In this document: piece after piece, positions 16,187 through 23,339 of the stretch
How the letters are laid out: each line of letters starts with the position of its first letter
Numbering within the stretch: the stretch's first letter is position 1
Virus record (IMG/VR): IMGVR_UViG_3300022927_000002
Location: 1 to 34,975 of that record
Origin: a virus
Strand: one strand, 5' to 3'
Length of the DNA: 34,975 nt
The notes under the pieces: model-generated
What the model was told of the DNA's origin: nothing
Database searches by the model: none
The model's input: only the letters and a program-made list of their open reading frames with translations
Program-made: the position numbers and the translations under genes

Positions 16187-17672
16187 CGTCCTCATCTCCA
16201 CCAAGAATTTTAGCATCTACTGGATTCTTAGCTCCAAATGGTTGATAAGCCAATTCAATATCATATTGTTTAGCTAATTCAATTTCTTTTTGATGTTGCT
16301 CAAAAAGTTCTTCTGTGTCTCTTCCGTATGAACCACTAATATCAGCATAAGTAAGTGTTCCATTTTGTAAACCTATTACATTTGCTTGCATTTCTTTTAA
16401 AGGATCAATCCAAGCAAAACTTCTTGGGATGTAATTTACAGAACTAGCAAATTTATCAAATTTACCCATAGGTAGATTGATATAACCTGTAGATATAACC
16501 ATTTCTAACCAAGATTTAAAAACTGGGTTTATAAAATGGTCAATTACAAATTGTTGATATATCTGATACATACTTCTATCTTCTAAAGCACCCTGTCTTA
16601 TTGAAGAATAATTAACTGAAGTCAAATCATTAGATAATGAATGATAAGAAATATTTAAACCTGATGCGATACTTCTTAAAACACTTGTTGTAAATGAATC
16701 AAAAGCAGTAGTTGGATGAGTAGGATCAAATGCTTTGAAATCCATACCTTGAGGCAATTGCTCAAATACACCAGCTTGTGCGTTCATTGTTGGATTAAAA
16801 GTATCTTCATATTCTCCATCACCAACATATCCATCTCCATCAGGAGAGGTAAAGAAGCCCATTTTTGATGCTCCAACTCTAGCTGCAACTATCTCCGCCT
16901 CTAAATAACCATTTAACATTTTCACATTAGCCATTGCTGTAGCAACCAAAGAAATACCTCTAGTTTGTTCTGCTCTAGTAGGTAGGTAAGCATGGATAAT
17001 CTCATCAGCAGGAACTCTAATGTGTTGTGCTTGACTTAAATAAACTCTATCGTATGGATGATCTTTATATAAATGATAAGCAACTGGTCTATCATATTTA
17101 TCTACTTCAACACCCATTTTAACTTTGTTGCCAGTAGCTTTATAAACATCATTTTTATTTTCATCTAAATGATCTGCTTCTAAAAACTGTAACTGAAAAC
17201 CAAAAGGTGAATTACTGTTTTTTATTTTTCTAATTAATACTTCACCATCTCTACATAAAGATTCAATAAATATTTTTTGACAATCTAAAAATGATAATCT
17301 GCCATTAGTTGTGCAATTACCTACCTGACCCCATTCCTTCCAAGCTGACTCAATGAGCTGGTTTCCAGCAACGTCTAATGAGCCATTGTCATCTCGACCT
17401 TTACTGGAAACTCTTATGCCATGCTTACCGATAACATTAGATACCATCAGGTTTAAGTATCTTGCAATATAGCTATCGTTCCTTGCTAACTCTCTTGCTC
17501 TATCTCTTAAAATTCTTATGTTATCTTTTATCTCAGCATCGGCACTTGTAGAAGTGGTAACAAAATCTGCAAACAATCTTCCAGTATTAGCTCCTGAGTA
17601 GCTTCTTCTGTATGCTTGTCTTTTTTTCTGTTTAGGCTCATTTATGCCTAATATTCTGTTATACCATGCCAT
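16179..17672 (-). CDS. Portal protein, lambda gpB family, 497 aa
   Basis: Matches the lambda-type portal family (Phage_portal_2): N-terminal YRRSYSGANTGRLFADFVTT, ARELARNDSYIARYLNLMVS near residue 60-80, ISLVATAMANVKMLNGYLEA near 240, and the conserved LNISYHSLSNDLTSVNYSS followed by IRQGALEDR near 345-370. Twelve copies form the channel at the capsid vertex through which terminase packs DNA and to which the joining proteins dock. The start codon overlaps the stop of the gpW-like gene (TAATG) and the end overlaps the protease-capsid gene by eight bases. Unlike lambda, no protease domain follows within the same protein; it is fused to the capsid instead. Confidence 0.93.
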   Translation of the reverse strand: MAWYNRILGINEPKQKKRQAYRRSYSGANTGRLFADFVTTSTSADAEIKDNIRILRDRARELARNDSYIARYLNLMVSNVIGKHGIRVSSKGRDDNGSLDVAGNQLIESAWKEWGQVGNCTTNGRLSFLDCQKIFIESLCRDGEVLIRKIKNSNSPFGFQLQFLEADHLDENKNDVYKATGNKVKMGVEVDKYDRPVAYHLYKDHPYDRVYLSQAQHIRVPADEIIHAYLPTRAEQTRGISLVATAMANVKMLNGYLEAEIVAARVGASKMGFFTSPDGDGYVGDGEYEDTFNPTMNAQAGVFEQLPQGMDFKAFDPTHPTTAFDSFTTSVLRSIASGLNISYHSLSNDLTSVNYSSIRQGALEDRSMYQIYQQFVIDHFINPVFKSWLEMVISTGYINLPMGKFDKFASSVNYIPRSFAWIDPLKEMQANVIGLQNGTLTYADISGSYGRDTEELFEQHQKEIELAKQYDIELAYQPFGAKNPVDAKILGGDEDDG

Positions 17673-18289
17673 TATGTGTAACTCGAAGGATTAGAACCAG
17701 TTACCCTACCAAAATTTACTTTAATAGTGTTTCCTGATCCACGTTTATTCTTAATTCTCTGTATTTTGACTTCTTTTAGATATTCAGCTTTATATCTGTC
17801 TCTAAAAGTCATAAGTTCGTCTATAGACATTCTTGATAATGACCTACCAGCTATAGACATAGATGATTGGTCAATATTTGCTCTATTTTCAATAACTGCT
17901 TCTATTGCATCTAAAACAATCTTTGCATGACTTCTAACCGAAGCAGTTGTAGTTGCATAATTATCTTGAACTTCTACAAAACCTTCTTCTAGCTTGACTC
18001 TTGCAGAATCAGAGCTTCTAGTTATGTAAGAAACCCAGTTGTAATTACCTTTTGTATAAGAAGATGTATTACTAGCCTCAATTAAGTAGGTATCACCTGA
18101 CTCAGTTGCAGTTAATGTAAAATTAGATGCTGTAGCACCATCAACTAAATTAAATTCATAAGATAGTGAATAGTCTGCTACTGGATAATCGTTAGCTAAA
18201 TCTTCTCTTTTCCATGCCCAATAGTCTCCCAACTGAAGTTCAGTAGGAACTTGTGATGGATAATTTGTTGAATCAAATTTGTTGCTCAA
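17672..18289 (-). CDS. gpW-like head-tail joining protein with added N-terminal domain, 205 aa
   Basis: It lies between terminase and portal exactly as lambda W. The start is TTG at 18289, with GAGG seven bases upstream. Residues about 120-180 (IDQSSMSIAGRSLSRMSIDE, then LMTFRDRYKAEYLKE) look like the gpW fold: helix, beta hairpin with a polar S-I-x-x-R-S-x-S turn, then an S-x-x-E-L-x-x-x-R-x-x-Y helix. The first ~110 residues are a separate beta-rich, Ig-like region (YSLSYEFNLVDGATASNFTL) with no counterpart in 68-residue lambda gpW. In lambda, gpW binds the portal and creates the site for gpFII. The gap of 88 bases to the terminase stop contains no gene and only a weak promoter-like TTGACT. 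Confidence 0.7.
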   Translation of the reverse strand: MSNKFDSTNYPSQVPTELQLGDYWAWKREDLANDYPVADYSLSYEFNLVDGATASNFTLTATESGDTYLIEASNTSSYTKGNYNWVSYITRSSDSARVKLEEGFVEVQDNYATTTASVRSHAKIVLDAIEAVIENRANIDQSSMSIAGRSLSRMSIDELMTFRDRYKAEYLKEVKIQRIKNKRGSGNTIKVNFGRVTGSNPSSYT

Positions 18290-18377
18290 GCAAAAACCTC
18301 ATAATGTTTTAGATATATCTAATATTACACTATGGTTTTCTGCTAAAAAGTCAACATATTTACAAGGAAAAGTCAAA

Positions 18378-20198
18378 TTACTTCCAAGAAGTAGCAAAAT
18401 TGCCTCTATTTATGCCTCTTTGGGGTTTATTTTGCCCTTTTTCTTTAGGTTTTGTCTGTCTTGTTAGTATTTTTTCTTCAATTGAATCAAAATTAGGGTT
18501 TAAGATGTAAATAGCAGCAAAATTATAGACCAATGTATCCAAAGCCTCATTTCTTGGTCTTAATTGCTTCCAAATTAAAGATTTTCGACCTCTAACAAAC
18601 TTTGTAACTCTTTTTTCTGCTGTAAGCTGTTTAAAATATTCTTCATCAAGGTCTGAGCAAAAATGCAAGGTAGTTAGCTCATTTTCAGCAGCCAAACGTG
18701 CAAAAATAGCTTCTTTTGCTGAATCTGTACCAATTCCGTATAAAACAGCCTTATTTTTGCCAACAAATGTAGGTCTATTAGCAATTGGCTTACCAGCTTG
18801 AGATAAACCTTTAACCGCAAAGATTCTTCTAGCTTGTCGTGGCTTAGTAAATTGATAAACCATATTGGTATGATGACCACCTGAGTCAATAGTACAGCAC
18901 GATATGGGTATTAATCTTTCAGATTCAGTTTTAAATCTTTTCTTAAGATAGGCATCTAAGTCTGACCAAACATTTATAGCGTTTGGATCACCCCAAAATA
19001 TTTTGTAATCACAAACCCATGCTTCATAGTTTTTACCCCAACCAACTAACTGTAATTCCAATCTGTCTTTTTGTGTATCCACACCAGCAGTTAAAACTAA
19101 TACATCTTCAGGAATGTTTGTGTAATCATAATTTAATCTACGTTCAAGTAATGTTTCATATTCAACTGTTTCTCCTTGTTCTTCCCAAGATTCGCCCAAA
19201 GCAGTATTTATCCAAGTTTTTAACATTTCAGGCTGTTTTTTAGCTTCAAGAAAGTTTTTAGCCATATCAGCCCATGTTGACCAAACTGAATATAACTCTG
19301 ATATATGAAATCCTGCTGTATTAGATTTAGGTTCTGATGCAATCCATTCACCATGTTTTAACATCCATTGCTTTTTAGATTCATCTATAACTGAACCACA
19401 ATGATCGCAAGCATAAGAAGCTGTTTCAGGCTTGTTTTCATCCCAAACTACGTTTTTCCATTTTAAAACCTGTTTTTCGTTACATTCAGGACAAGGAACG
19501 TGATAAAAGCGTTTATCTGATTCTTCAAAAGCAGTTTCTATTCTTGATAATCCTTTGATTGTAGGTGTAGAACACATATATATCTTTTTATTCCAAAAAG
19601 TAGTCGTTCTTTTAGTAGCAAGTGATATAGGATCGCCCTCAGCACCAGCAGATGACTCATATCTGTCAACCTCATCCGCTAATACGATTCTAATTGGTCT
19701 TGAGGCGAGTCCTGATGCAGAATTAGAACCCACTATGTTTAAATTACCACCAGCAAATTTCTTAGATAATACTGTATTACCACTATCTCTACTTCTAGGG
19801 TCTTTAACACAATTTCTTATCTTCTCAGAATCCCTAATCATAGTAGCAAGCCTATCCTTACTAAATGCCTGAGACATCTGTAAAGTTGGCTGCATGATTA
19901 ACATAGGTGCTGGGTCTTGATCTATGTAGTAACCTATAACATTGAGAAGTATCTCCGTTGCACCAACTTGAGCAGATTTCATGAATATAATTCTTTGAAT
20001 ATCAGGATCATTAAATGAATCCATTATCTCTCTTTGGTAAGGAGCACGATCTGTACGCCAAGCTCCAGCTTCTGCTGAAGATTCAGGAGATAAACGTCTG
20101 TATCTATCAGCCCAGTCGCTAATCTTTAGATTCGGTGGTGGAGTCCATACCTGATTGGTCTCCTGTATCACCTTTTCTATATTTTTGAGGTATTCCAT
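18378..20198 (-). CDS. Terminase large subunit, lambda gpA (GpA) family, 606 aa
   Basis: N-terminal ATPase: Walker-A-like KSAQVGATE at residues 74-82, then MLIMQPTLQMSQAFSKDRLA and Walker B VLADEVD near 170; coupling motif MCSTPT near 207. A zinc-finger-like part follows (CPECNEKQ, then CDHCGSVI, near 235-270). Nuclease domain from about 370: AGVDTQKDRLELQLVGWG, TIDSGGHHTN and a third acidic region near TDSAKEAIFARLAAE. This is the GpA family of cos- and headful-packaging phages; it cuts concatemers and pumps DNA into the prohead. The assigned ATG at 20198 overlaps the small subunit gene by 80 bases and has no clear ribosome site, so the true start may differ by a few residues. Confidence 0.93.
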   Translation of the reverse strand: MEYLKNIEKVIQETNQVWTPPPNLKISDWADRYRRLSPESSAEAGAWRTDRAPYQREIMDSFNDPDIQRIIFMKSAQVGATEILLNVIGYYIDQDPAPMLIMQPTLQMSQAFSKDRLATMIRDSEKIRNCVKDPRSRDSGNTVLSKKFAGGNLNIVGSNSASGLASRPIRIVLADEVDRYESSAGAEGDPISLATKRTTTFWNKKIYMCSTPTIKGLSRIETAFEESDKRFYHVPCPECNEKQVLKWKNVVWDENKPETASYACDHCGSVIDESKKQWMLKHGEWIASEPKSNTAGFHISELYSVWSTWADMAKNFLEAKKQPEMLKTWINTALGESWEEQGETVEYETLLERRLNYDYTNIPEDVLVLTAGVDTQKDRLELQLVGWGKNYEAWVCDYKIFWGDPNAINVWSDLDAYLKKRFKTESERLIPISCCTIDSGGHHTNMVYQFTKPRQARRIFAVKGLSQAGKPIANRPTFVGKNKAVLYGIGTDSAKEAIFARLAAENELTTLHFCSDLDEEYFKQLTAEKRVTKFVRGRKSLIWKQLRPRNEALDTLVYNFAAIYILNPNFDSIEEKILTRQTKPKEKGQNKPQRGINRGNFATSWK

Positions 20199-20643
20199 CT
20201 TGAGCTAACTCGTTTAGTGCTTCATGCACTTGTTCTTTTATTATTAATTCAGCTTCTGCATATTTATCTACTGTTATGACTTGATGTGCAATTCTTGATG
20301 GCAAGCCTAACAACTTAGCTCTTGCATTAGATACATAATCAATCCATGTCTCTTGCACCAGTTCTGCTGGTATTAACTTAGCTTCCATCTCTTCTACTTC
20401 AAGTTCAGCCTTCCTAGCTTGAGCAGCAGTAAGTTTTGTTTTCTCTTCTGTTATATCACCAGTGCCATCTTTTCTAGTATATCTAGCAGATTTTCGTAAA
20501 TGATTAATATACTGTACCCTGCATACGTCTATATTAACAGGAGACCTTCCTGAACCAATAGTAAAGATTCCTTTACCTATCAAATCACTTATTGATTGTG
20601 GTGATAGATCAAGGTGTTCTGCTAATTCTTTTCTTGTAGCCAA
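20119..20643 (-). CDS. Terminase small subunit, Nu1-like, 174 aa
   Basis: The N-terminal winged-helix/HTH region (RKELAEHLDLSPQSISDLIG) resembles the DNA-binding domain of lambda Nu1. A charged helical middle follows (KTKLTAAQARKAELEVEEME) for oligomerisation, then KLIPAELVQETWIDYVSNAR and LLGLPSRIAHQV, which is the standard sequence pattern of Nu1/phage DNA-packaging proteins. It starts with TTG at 20643, 23-30 bases after the predicted transcription start. It recognises the packaging site, probably the region at 20.7-20.8 kb, and hands DNA to the large subunit. Confidence 0.88.
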   Translation of the reverse strand: MATRKELAEHLDLSPQSISDLIGKGIFTIGSGRSPVNIDVCRVQYINHLRKSARYTRKDGTGDITEEKTKLTAAQARKAELEVEEMEAKLIPAELVQETWIDYVSNARAKLLGLPSRIAHQVITVDKYAEAELIIKEQVHEALNELAQDGIPQKYRKGDTGDQSGMDSTTESKD

Positions 20644-20663
20644 GTTTTTATCGTGATTTCTTA

Positions 20664-20686
20664 ATACTCATAAGTATAAATATACT
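20664..20686. promoter_or_regulatory. Three ATACT/AGTAT half-sites at 9-bp spacing over the late promoter
   Basis: ATACT at 20664, AGTAT at 20673 and ATACT at 20682 start exactly nine bases apart and alternate in orientation, making two overlapping inverted repeats across the -10 box and start region of the late promoter. This is the kind of spacing expected for a small dimeric repressor or activator. The binder is unknown. Confidence 0.4.
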
Positions 20687-20701
20687 TGATATAAAGCTCA
20701 A
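20673..20701 (-). promoter_or_regulatory. Late promoter, sigma-70 type, firing leftward into terminase
   Basis: On the minus strand TTGAGC (20701-20696), a 17-base spacer and TATACT (20678-20673) give a near-consensus promoter. Transcription would start near 20666, about 23 bases before the TTG start of the small terminase. No comparable promoter was seen within the packaging-to-tail block, so this may drive all morphogenesis genes. Confidence 0.65.
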
Positions 20702-20765
20702 TTACAAAAGGTCATTTATATTATAAATACGGCTGATAGTACAGCTCTGTCGCTACAAAAAGAAT

Positions 20766-20783
20766 GGGGTGCCGCAACCTGCG
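20766..20783. other. Candidate cos / packaging site
   Basis: GGGGTGCCGCAACCT (20766-20780) stands out as GC-rich in an AT-rich region and loosely resembles the lambda cohesive end GGGCGGCGACCT. It contains a dyad, CGCA-ACC-TGCG (20773-20783). It lies about 130 bases upstream of the small terminase start, similar to lambda cosN-Nu1 (about 190). Its orientation relative to terminase is reversed from lambda, so the match may be chance. Nicking position not claimed. Confidence 0.35.
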
Positions 20784-20969
20784 TAGTGCTTGGCTGGAAA
20801 GTACCTTGAAGCTGAGAGCCTTATAAATAAAGGGATACAGAGGACATCAAAAAAGAACGCCTAAAAATCAAAGAAAAGATAAAAAATAATAAAAACTCTA
20901 TTATTCATGGAATTTATAAAGGTATAAAAAGAGGTAAAGATATTAATTAAAAATAATTTATATTATCTA

Positions 20970-20998
20970 TTGACTATAAATATATTTTTATATATATT
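20970..20998 (+). promoter_or_regulatory. Early promoter P1, rightward
   Basis: TTGACT (20970-20975), a 17-base spacer and TATATT (20993-20998) form a strong sigma-70 promoter. The start would be near 21005, giving a 30-base leader with AAGGAG before the ATG at 21035. Spacer and leader are very similar to the second rightward promoter at 23.0 kb. Confidence 0.75.
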
Positions 20999-21034
20999 AG
21001 TGTTATGTTTAATTTAAATAAGGAGAAAATAAAC

Positions 21035-21343
21035 ATGAGAGAATTTACTAATAATCAAATAGAAGCAATAAAACTTTTTAATGAGCATGTAGAGATGTCT
21101 GACTTTTGGTATGAAAAAGATTGTAATGATTTAAAGCCAACAGATATAACAGAATATATATACATGGATGAAGCGATAGAGCTATTAAATAAAAACGGGT
21201 GGACTGTTGAAAGTGCTGAAGGAACTATCGGCAGTTTAATAAATAAAGATGTTATGTATGAAGTTGATTACTGCATACATAAAGAAGCACCAGTTTTTGT
21301 GGTTCATTGGATTGATTTAGACAACATCAAGGTGGCTCAATAG
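21035..21343 (+). CDS. Unknown acidic early protein, 102 aa
   Basis: I place the start at the ATG with AAGGAG nine bases upstream (MREFTNNQIEAIKLFNEH). An ATG thirty bases earlier would coincide with the transcription start. The product is acidic, with a helical N-terminus, TEYIYMDEAIELLNKNGWTV in the middle and a beta-like C-terminus (VDYCIHKEAPVFVVHWIDLD). I recognise no family. It is the first gene of the rightward early transcript and shares its promoter with the ArdA-type gene, so a host-takeover or anti-defence role is a reasonable guess, not shown by sequence. Confidence 0.75.
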   Translation: MREFTNNQIEAIKLFNEHVEMSDFWYEKDCNDLKPTDITEYIYMDEAIELLNKNGWTVESAEGTIGSLINKDVMYEVDYCIHKEAPVFVVHWIDLDNIKVAQ

Positions 21344-21350
21344 CCACCTT
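21329..21350 (+). terminator. Hairpin at the end of the first early gene (weak terminator or attenuator)
   Basis: AAGGTGGCT and AGCCACCTT form a perfect 9-bp stem with loop CAAT, overlapping the TAG stop. The following TTTAATTAATAA is only a weak U-tract, so partial termination before the ArdA gene is more likely than complete stop. Confidence 0.6.
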
Positions 21351-21373
21351 TAATTAATAAGGAGAATATAAAC

Positions 21374-21910
21374 ATGGAACAAGTACAACAACAAGAAACA
21401 AAACACGGCGTATATTTCGCTAACTTAGAAGCATACAATCAAGGGCGTATGATTGGGGGCTGGTTATATCCTTTAGATTATGAAACATTAGAGGGTTTTT
21501 TAGAAGCAATTAAACAAGTAACAAGAAACGCCGATGAAGTGGCGGTGCATGATTATGATGATTTTGTTGATATGGGCGAATATCCATGCCATAAAGAGCT
21601 GTATAAATTAATTCATGCTGTAAATGATTCATATCTTGATAATGAAATCCTATTTAAATATATGGCAAATCAACATAATTATTCTATTGATTTAATAGAT
21701 GAAGCTGAAAATTCCCATGTAACCACTTGCGACAATTTCAGAGACTTTGCCTATGAAATGGCTGATCTAGATATTGAAACGAATGTTAACAAAGATGCAC
21801 AACAATTTGTTATAAATAATTTTGATTATGAATCTTATGAGAGAGATTTAAAACATAGTTATTATGTTATTGATTTAGATAACTATGATGTTGCTATATT
21901 TTCACATTAA
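21374..21910 (+). CDS. ardA: ArdA-family antirestriction protein, 178 aa
   Basis: The N-terminus matches ArdA: VYFANLEAYNQGRMIGGWLY (residues 13-32), then DYETLEGFLEAIKQVT, and ADEVAVHDYDDF near 53-64, the typical A-x-L-x-x-Y-N-x-G-x-x-x-G-x-W and E-x-x-x-H-D-Y signature. The rest is strongly acidic (DLDIETNVNKDAQQFVINNF), in keeping with ArdA proteins that mimic bent B-form DNA and block Type I restriction enzymes. Length is close to conjugative-plasmid ArdA (about 165-170). AAGGAG precedes the ATG. Early transcription would let it act as phage DNA enters. Family call is good; activity on a particular enzyme is unknown. Confidence 0.85.
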   Translation: MEQVQQQETKHGVYFANLEAYNQGRMIGGWLYPLDYETLEGFLEAIKQVTRNADEVAVHDYDDFVDMGEYPCHKELYKLIHAVNDSYLDNEILFKYMANQHNYSIDLIDEAENSHVTTCDNFRDFAYEMADLDIETNVNKDAQQFVINNFDYESYERDLKHSYYVIDLDNYDVAIFSH

Positions 21911-21920
21911 GGGGGTAATA

Positions 21921-22061
21921 ATGAAATATAAAATAATAATTAATAGCGGAACTCTTAAAGGCTTTTTAGCCTTTAGGGGTTCATGTCTTGCAACTATGCA
22001 AGATAAATATAAACGCCTACAGAATCAAGGGCATAAATTAAAATTAATAAGGGGTGAATAA
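21921..22061 (+). CDS. Unknown small basic protein, 46 aa
   Basis: ATG at 21921, eleven bases after the ArdA stop, with GGGGG upstream. It reads MKYKIIINSGTLKGFLAFRG and ends GHKLKLIRGE; the stop TAA shares a base with the next ATG at 22061 (TAATG), which shows translational coupling. The compact beta-strand/turn pattern could be a small DNA- or RNA-interacting domain, but I recognise no family. A hairpin (AAAGGCT-TTTT-AGCCTTT, 21957-21974) lies within the coding sequence. It is basic, whereas its neighbours are acidic. Confidence 0.7.
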   Translation: MKYKIIINSGTLKGFLAFRGSCLATMQDKYKRLQNQGHKLKLIRGE

Positions 22062-22495
22062 TGAAATTTTTAATAACTCATACATGGAATGGTGGAGGAA
22101 TGAGAGACTCTAAAATTCATATTTTAGATAGTTTTTCTAATCATATAAAAAGAGATGTTGAAAAAATGTTCTTAGAGGATGATATGCAAAATATCAAATA
22201 TGAAAATAATACTAACAGCTTTTATTATAATTTAAATAATGATTTAAATGATACGGGTAGAATTAGATTTGAACCTTTACCCGATGATGCTCTAGCTGTT
22301 GCATTATATCCAAATGTAAATGAATCAGAAATTATTACTGACAACGATATTTTAGAAGCATATATAAAAGATGTTTTAAATGATGAGTATAATGAGCATA
22401 AAAAAATATATAACTATTTAGCTGATGTTGAATATGAGCCTAACTATTTAATGCTTTGCACGTTGCCAGTAGTTAGACAAGTAGACCATTTTTAA
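22061..22495 (+). CDS. Unknown acidic early protein, 144 aa
   Basis: The last gene of the first rightward transcript, coupled to the 46-aa gene by a TAATG overlap. It begins MKFLITHTWNGGGMRDSKIH and is rich in Asp, Glu and Asn (PNVNESEIITDNDILEAYIK). No motif that I recognise. High acidity next to ArdA raises the possibility of another DNA-mimic inhibitor, which is inference only. A strong terminator follows 18 bases downstream. Confidence 0.75.
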   Translation: MKFLITHTWNGGGMRDSKIHILDSFSNHIKRDVEKMFLEDDMQNIKYENNTNSFYYNLNNDLNDTGRIRFEPLPDDALAVALYPNVNESEIITDNDILEAYIKDVLNDEYNEHKKIYNYLADVEYEPNYLMLCTLPVVRQVDHF

Positions 22496-22512
22496 TATTA
22501 ATCTAACCAATC

Positions 22513-22539
22513 AAAGGCGGTATTATTACCGCCTTTTTT
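22513..22539 (+). terminator. Rho-independent terminator of the first early operon
   Basis: AAAGGCGGTA and TACCGCCTTT form a perfect 10-bp stem with a TTAT loop, followed by an uninterrupted U-tract (TTTTTT at 22534-22539). Textbook intrinsic terminator, 18 bases after the stop codon at 22495. The A-run on its 5' side could also help stop leftward transcripts. Confidence 0.92.
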
Positions 22540-22732
22540 ATGCCTTCAATATATAAGAGAGCCTTAGAGCCTTTTTAAGACGTTTTAATATTAAAGCCTT
22601 GTATTACTATCAATATATAATTATATTGCAATAGACGGCTTTTCTGTGCCTTGTTTTTTTTCTCTGTTGCTTCTTTTTGTTTCTGTTGCTTTCTTTTTTT
22701 TCTTGCGGTGATTTTTTGATTCAAATATAAAT
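22540..22732. other. Gene-free pyrimidine-rich stretch next to the repeat array
   Basis: No coding frame of merit on either strand. From about 22648 to 22717 the plus strand is almost pure pyrimidine with recurrent CTGTTGCTT-like words. Together with the repeat array that follows, this makes a gene-free span of 568 bases (22496-23063), the largest in the window. Such strand-biased tracts next to direct repeats often mark replication origins. Confidence 0.55.
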
Positions 22733-22987
22733 TTGCCTTAAATATAAATTTGCCTTAAATATAAATTTGCCTTAAAAGTAAATTTGCATCAAAAGTAAAT
22801 TTGCCTTAAATATAAATTTGCCTTAAATATAAATTTGCATCAAAAGTAAATTTGCATCAAAAGTAAATTTGCCTTAAATATAAATTTGCCTTAAATATAA
22901 ATTTGCATCAAAAGTAAATTTGCATCAAAAGTAAATTTGCATCAAAAGTAAATTTGCCTCGATCTTAAATTTGCCTTAAATATAAAT
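22733..22987. repeat. Array of fifteen 17-bp direct repeats
   Basis: Fifteen uninterrupted 17-mers. Type A is TTGCCTTAAATATAAAT; type B is TTGCATCAAAAGTAAAT; copy 3 is an A/B hybrid and copy 14 is TTGCCTCGATCTTAAAT. The order is A A A/B B, A A B B, A A B B, B, C, A, giving a 68-bp higher-order unit. Partial copies flank it, and the downstream one runs into the -35 box of the second early promoter. There are no spacers, so it is not CRISPR. Iterons of a replication origin or a protein-binding array are the main candidates. Confidence 0.95.
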
Positions 22988-23000
22988 TTGCATTTAACTA

Positions 23001-23028
23001 TTGCTATTTATATATTTTTATATATAAT
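23001..23028 (+). promoter_or_regulatory. Early promoter P2, rightward
   Basis: TTGCTA (23001-23006), 16-base spacer, TATAAT (23023-23028). The spacer (TATATTTTTATA core) and the leader containing TTATGTT, AAGGAG and AAACATG closely resemble P1 at 20.97 kb. It begins one partial repeat unit after the 17-bp array, so array-bound proteins would affect it directly. Confidence 0.75.
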
Positions 23029-23063
23029 AGGTTTATGTTCAATAAAAGTAAGGAGTTATAAAC

Positions 23064-23339
23064 ATGAATAAAACACAATTAAAGAAAAACGATAAATTAG
23101 CATTTAATCTTGCTGTTGAAATGATGAGCAAGTACGCAAAAGAATGTGAAAAAGATAAAAAAACAAAAGAAATGAATCCTATTATAGGAACATATCAATT
23201 GATAAATCAACTGGCAATAGGTCTGATATACAAGGCTGATGGCTGGGAAGATGCCATTCTTGATGTAATTGATGATGCTATCAATGATGCAAGGGATACA
23301 GTCATGGCAACAAAAGAAAAGGAGTATCTAAATGTCTAA
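23064..23339 (+). CDS. Unknown early protein, 91 aa
   Basis: The first gene after P2, with AAGGAG before the ATG. It begins MNKTQLKKNDKLAFNLAVEM, with a basic Lys-rich part (ECEKDKKTKEMNPIIGTYQL) and an acidic helical end (AILDVIDDAINDARDTVMAT). Predicted all-helical. No family recognised. Its end overlaps the next gene by eight bases, so the three genes 23064-23819 form one coupled unit bounded on both sides by the 17-bp repeats. Confidence 0.75.
   Translation: MNKTQLKKNDKLAFNLAVEMMSKYAKECEKDKKTKEMNPIIGTYQLINQLAIGLIYKADGWEDAILDVIDDAINDARDTVMATKEKEYLNV

Larger units (their letters stand above)
20644..21034. other. Divergent intergenic control region, no gene recognised
   Basis: About 390 bases separate leftward terminase from the rightward early genes. 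From left to right it holds the late promoter with half-site repeats (20.66-20.70 kb), a GC-richer block (20.73-20.82 kb) with dyads that may be the packaging site, an AT-rich stretch (20.84-20.95 kb) with a 39-codon plus-strand open frame that lacks a start codon (it ends IIHGIYKGIKRGKDIN), and the early promoter at 20.97-21.00 kb. I found no tRNA. Confidence 0.7.

Noticed and set aside
19555-19872. Plus-strand 105-codon frame within the large terminase gene
   Set aside because: A shadow of the terminase ATPase domain on the other strand. No ribosome site and no recognisable product.
20730-20820. tRNA or other structured RNA gene
   Set aside because: No T-loop GTTCNANNC, no cloverleaf arms and no CCA end; only short dyads.
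22733-22987. CRISPR array
   Set aside because: Units are contiguous 17-mers with no unique spacers, no longer palindromic repeat and no cas genes.
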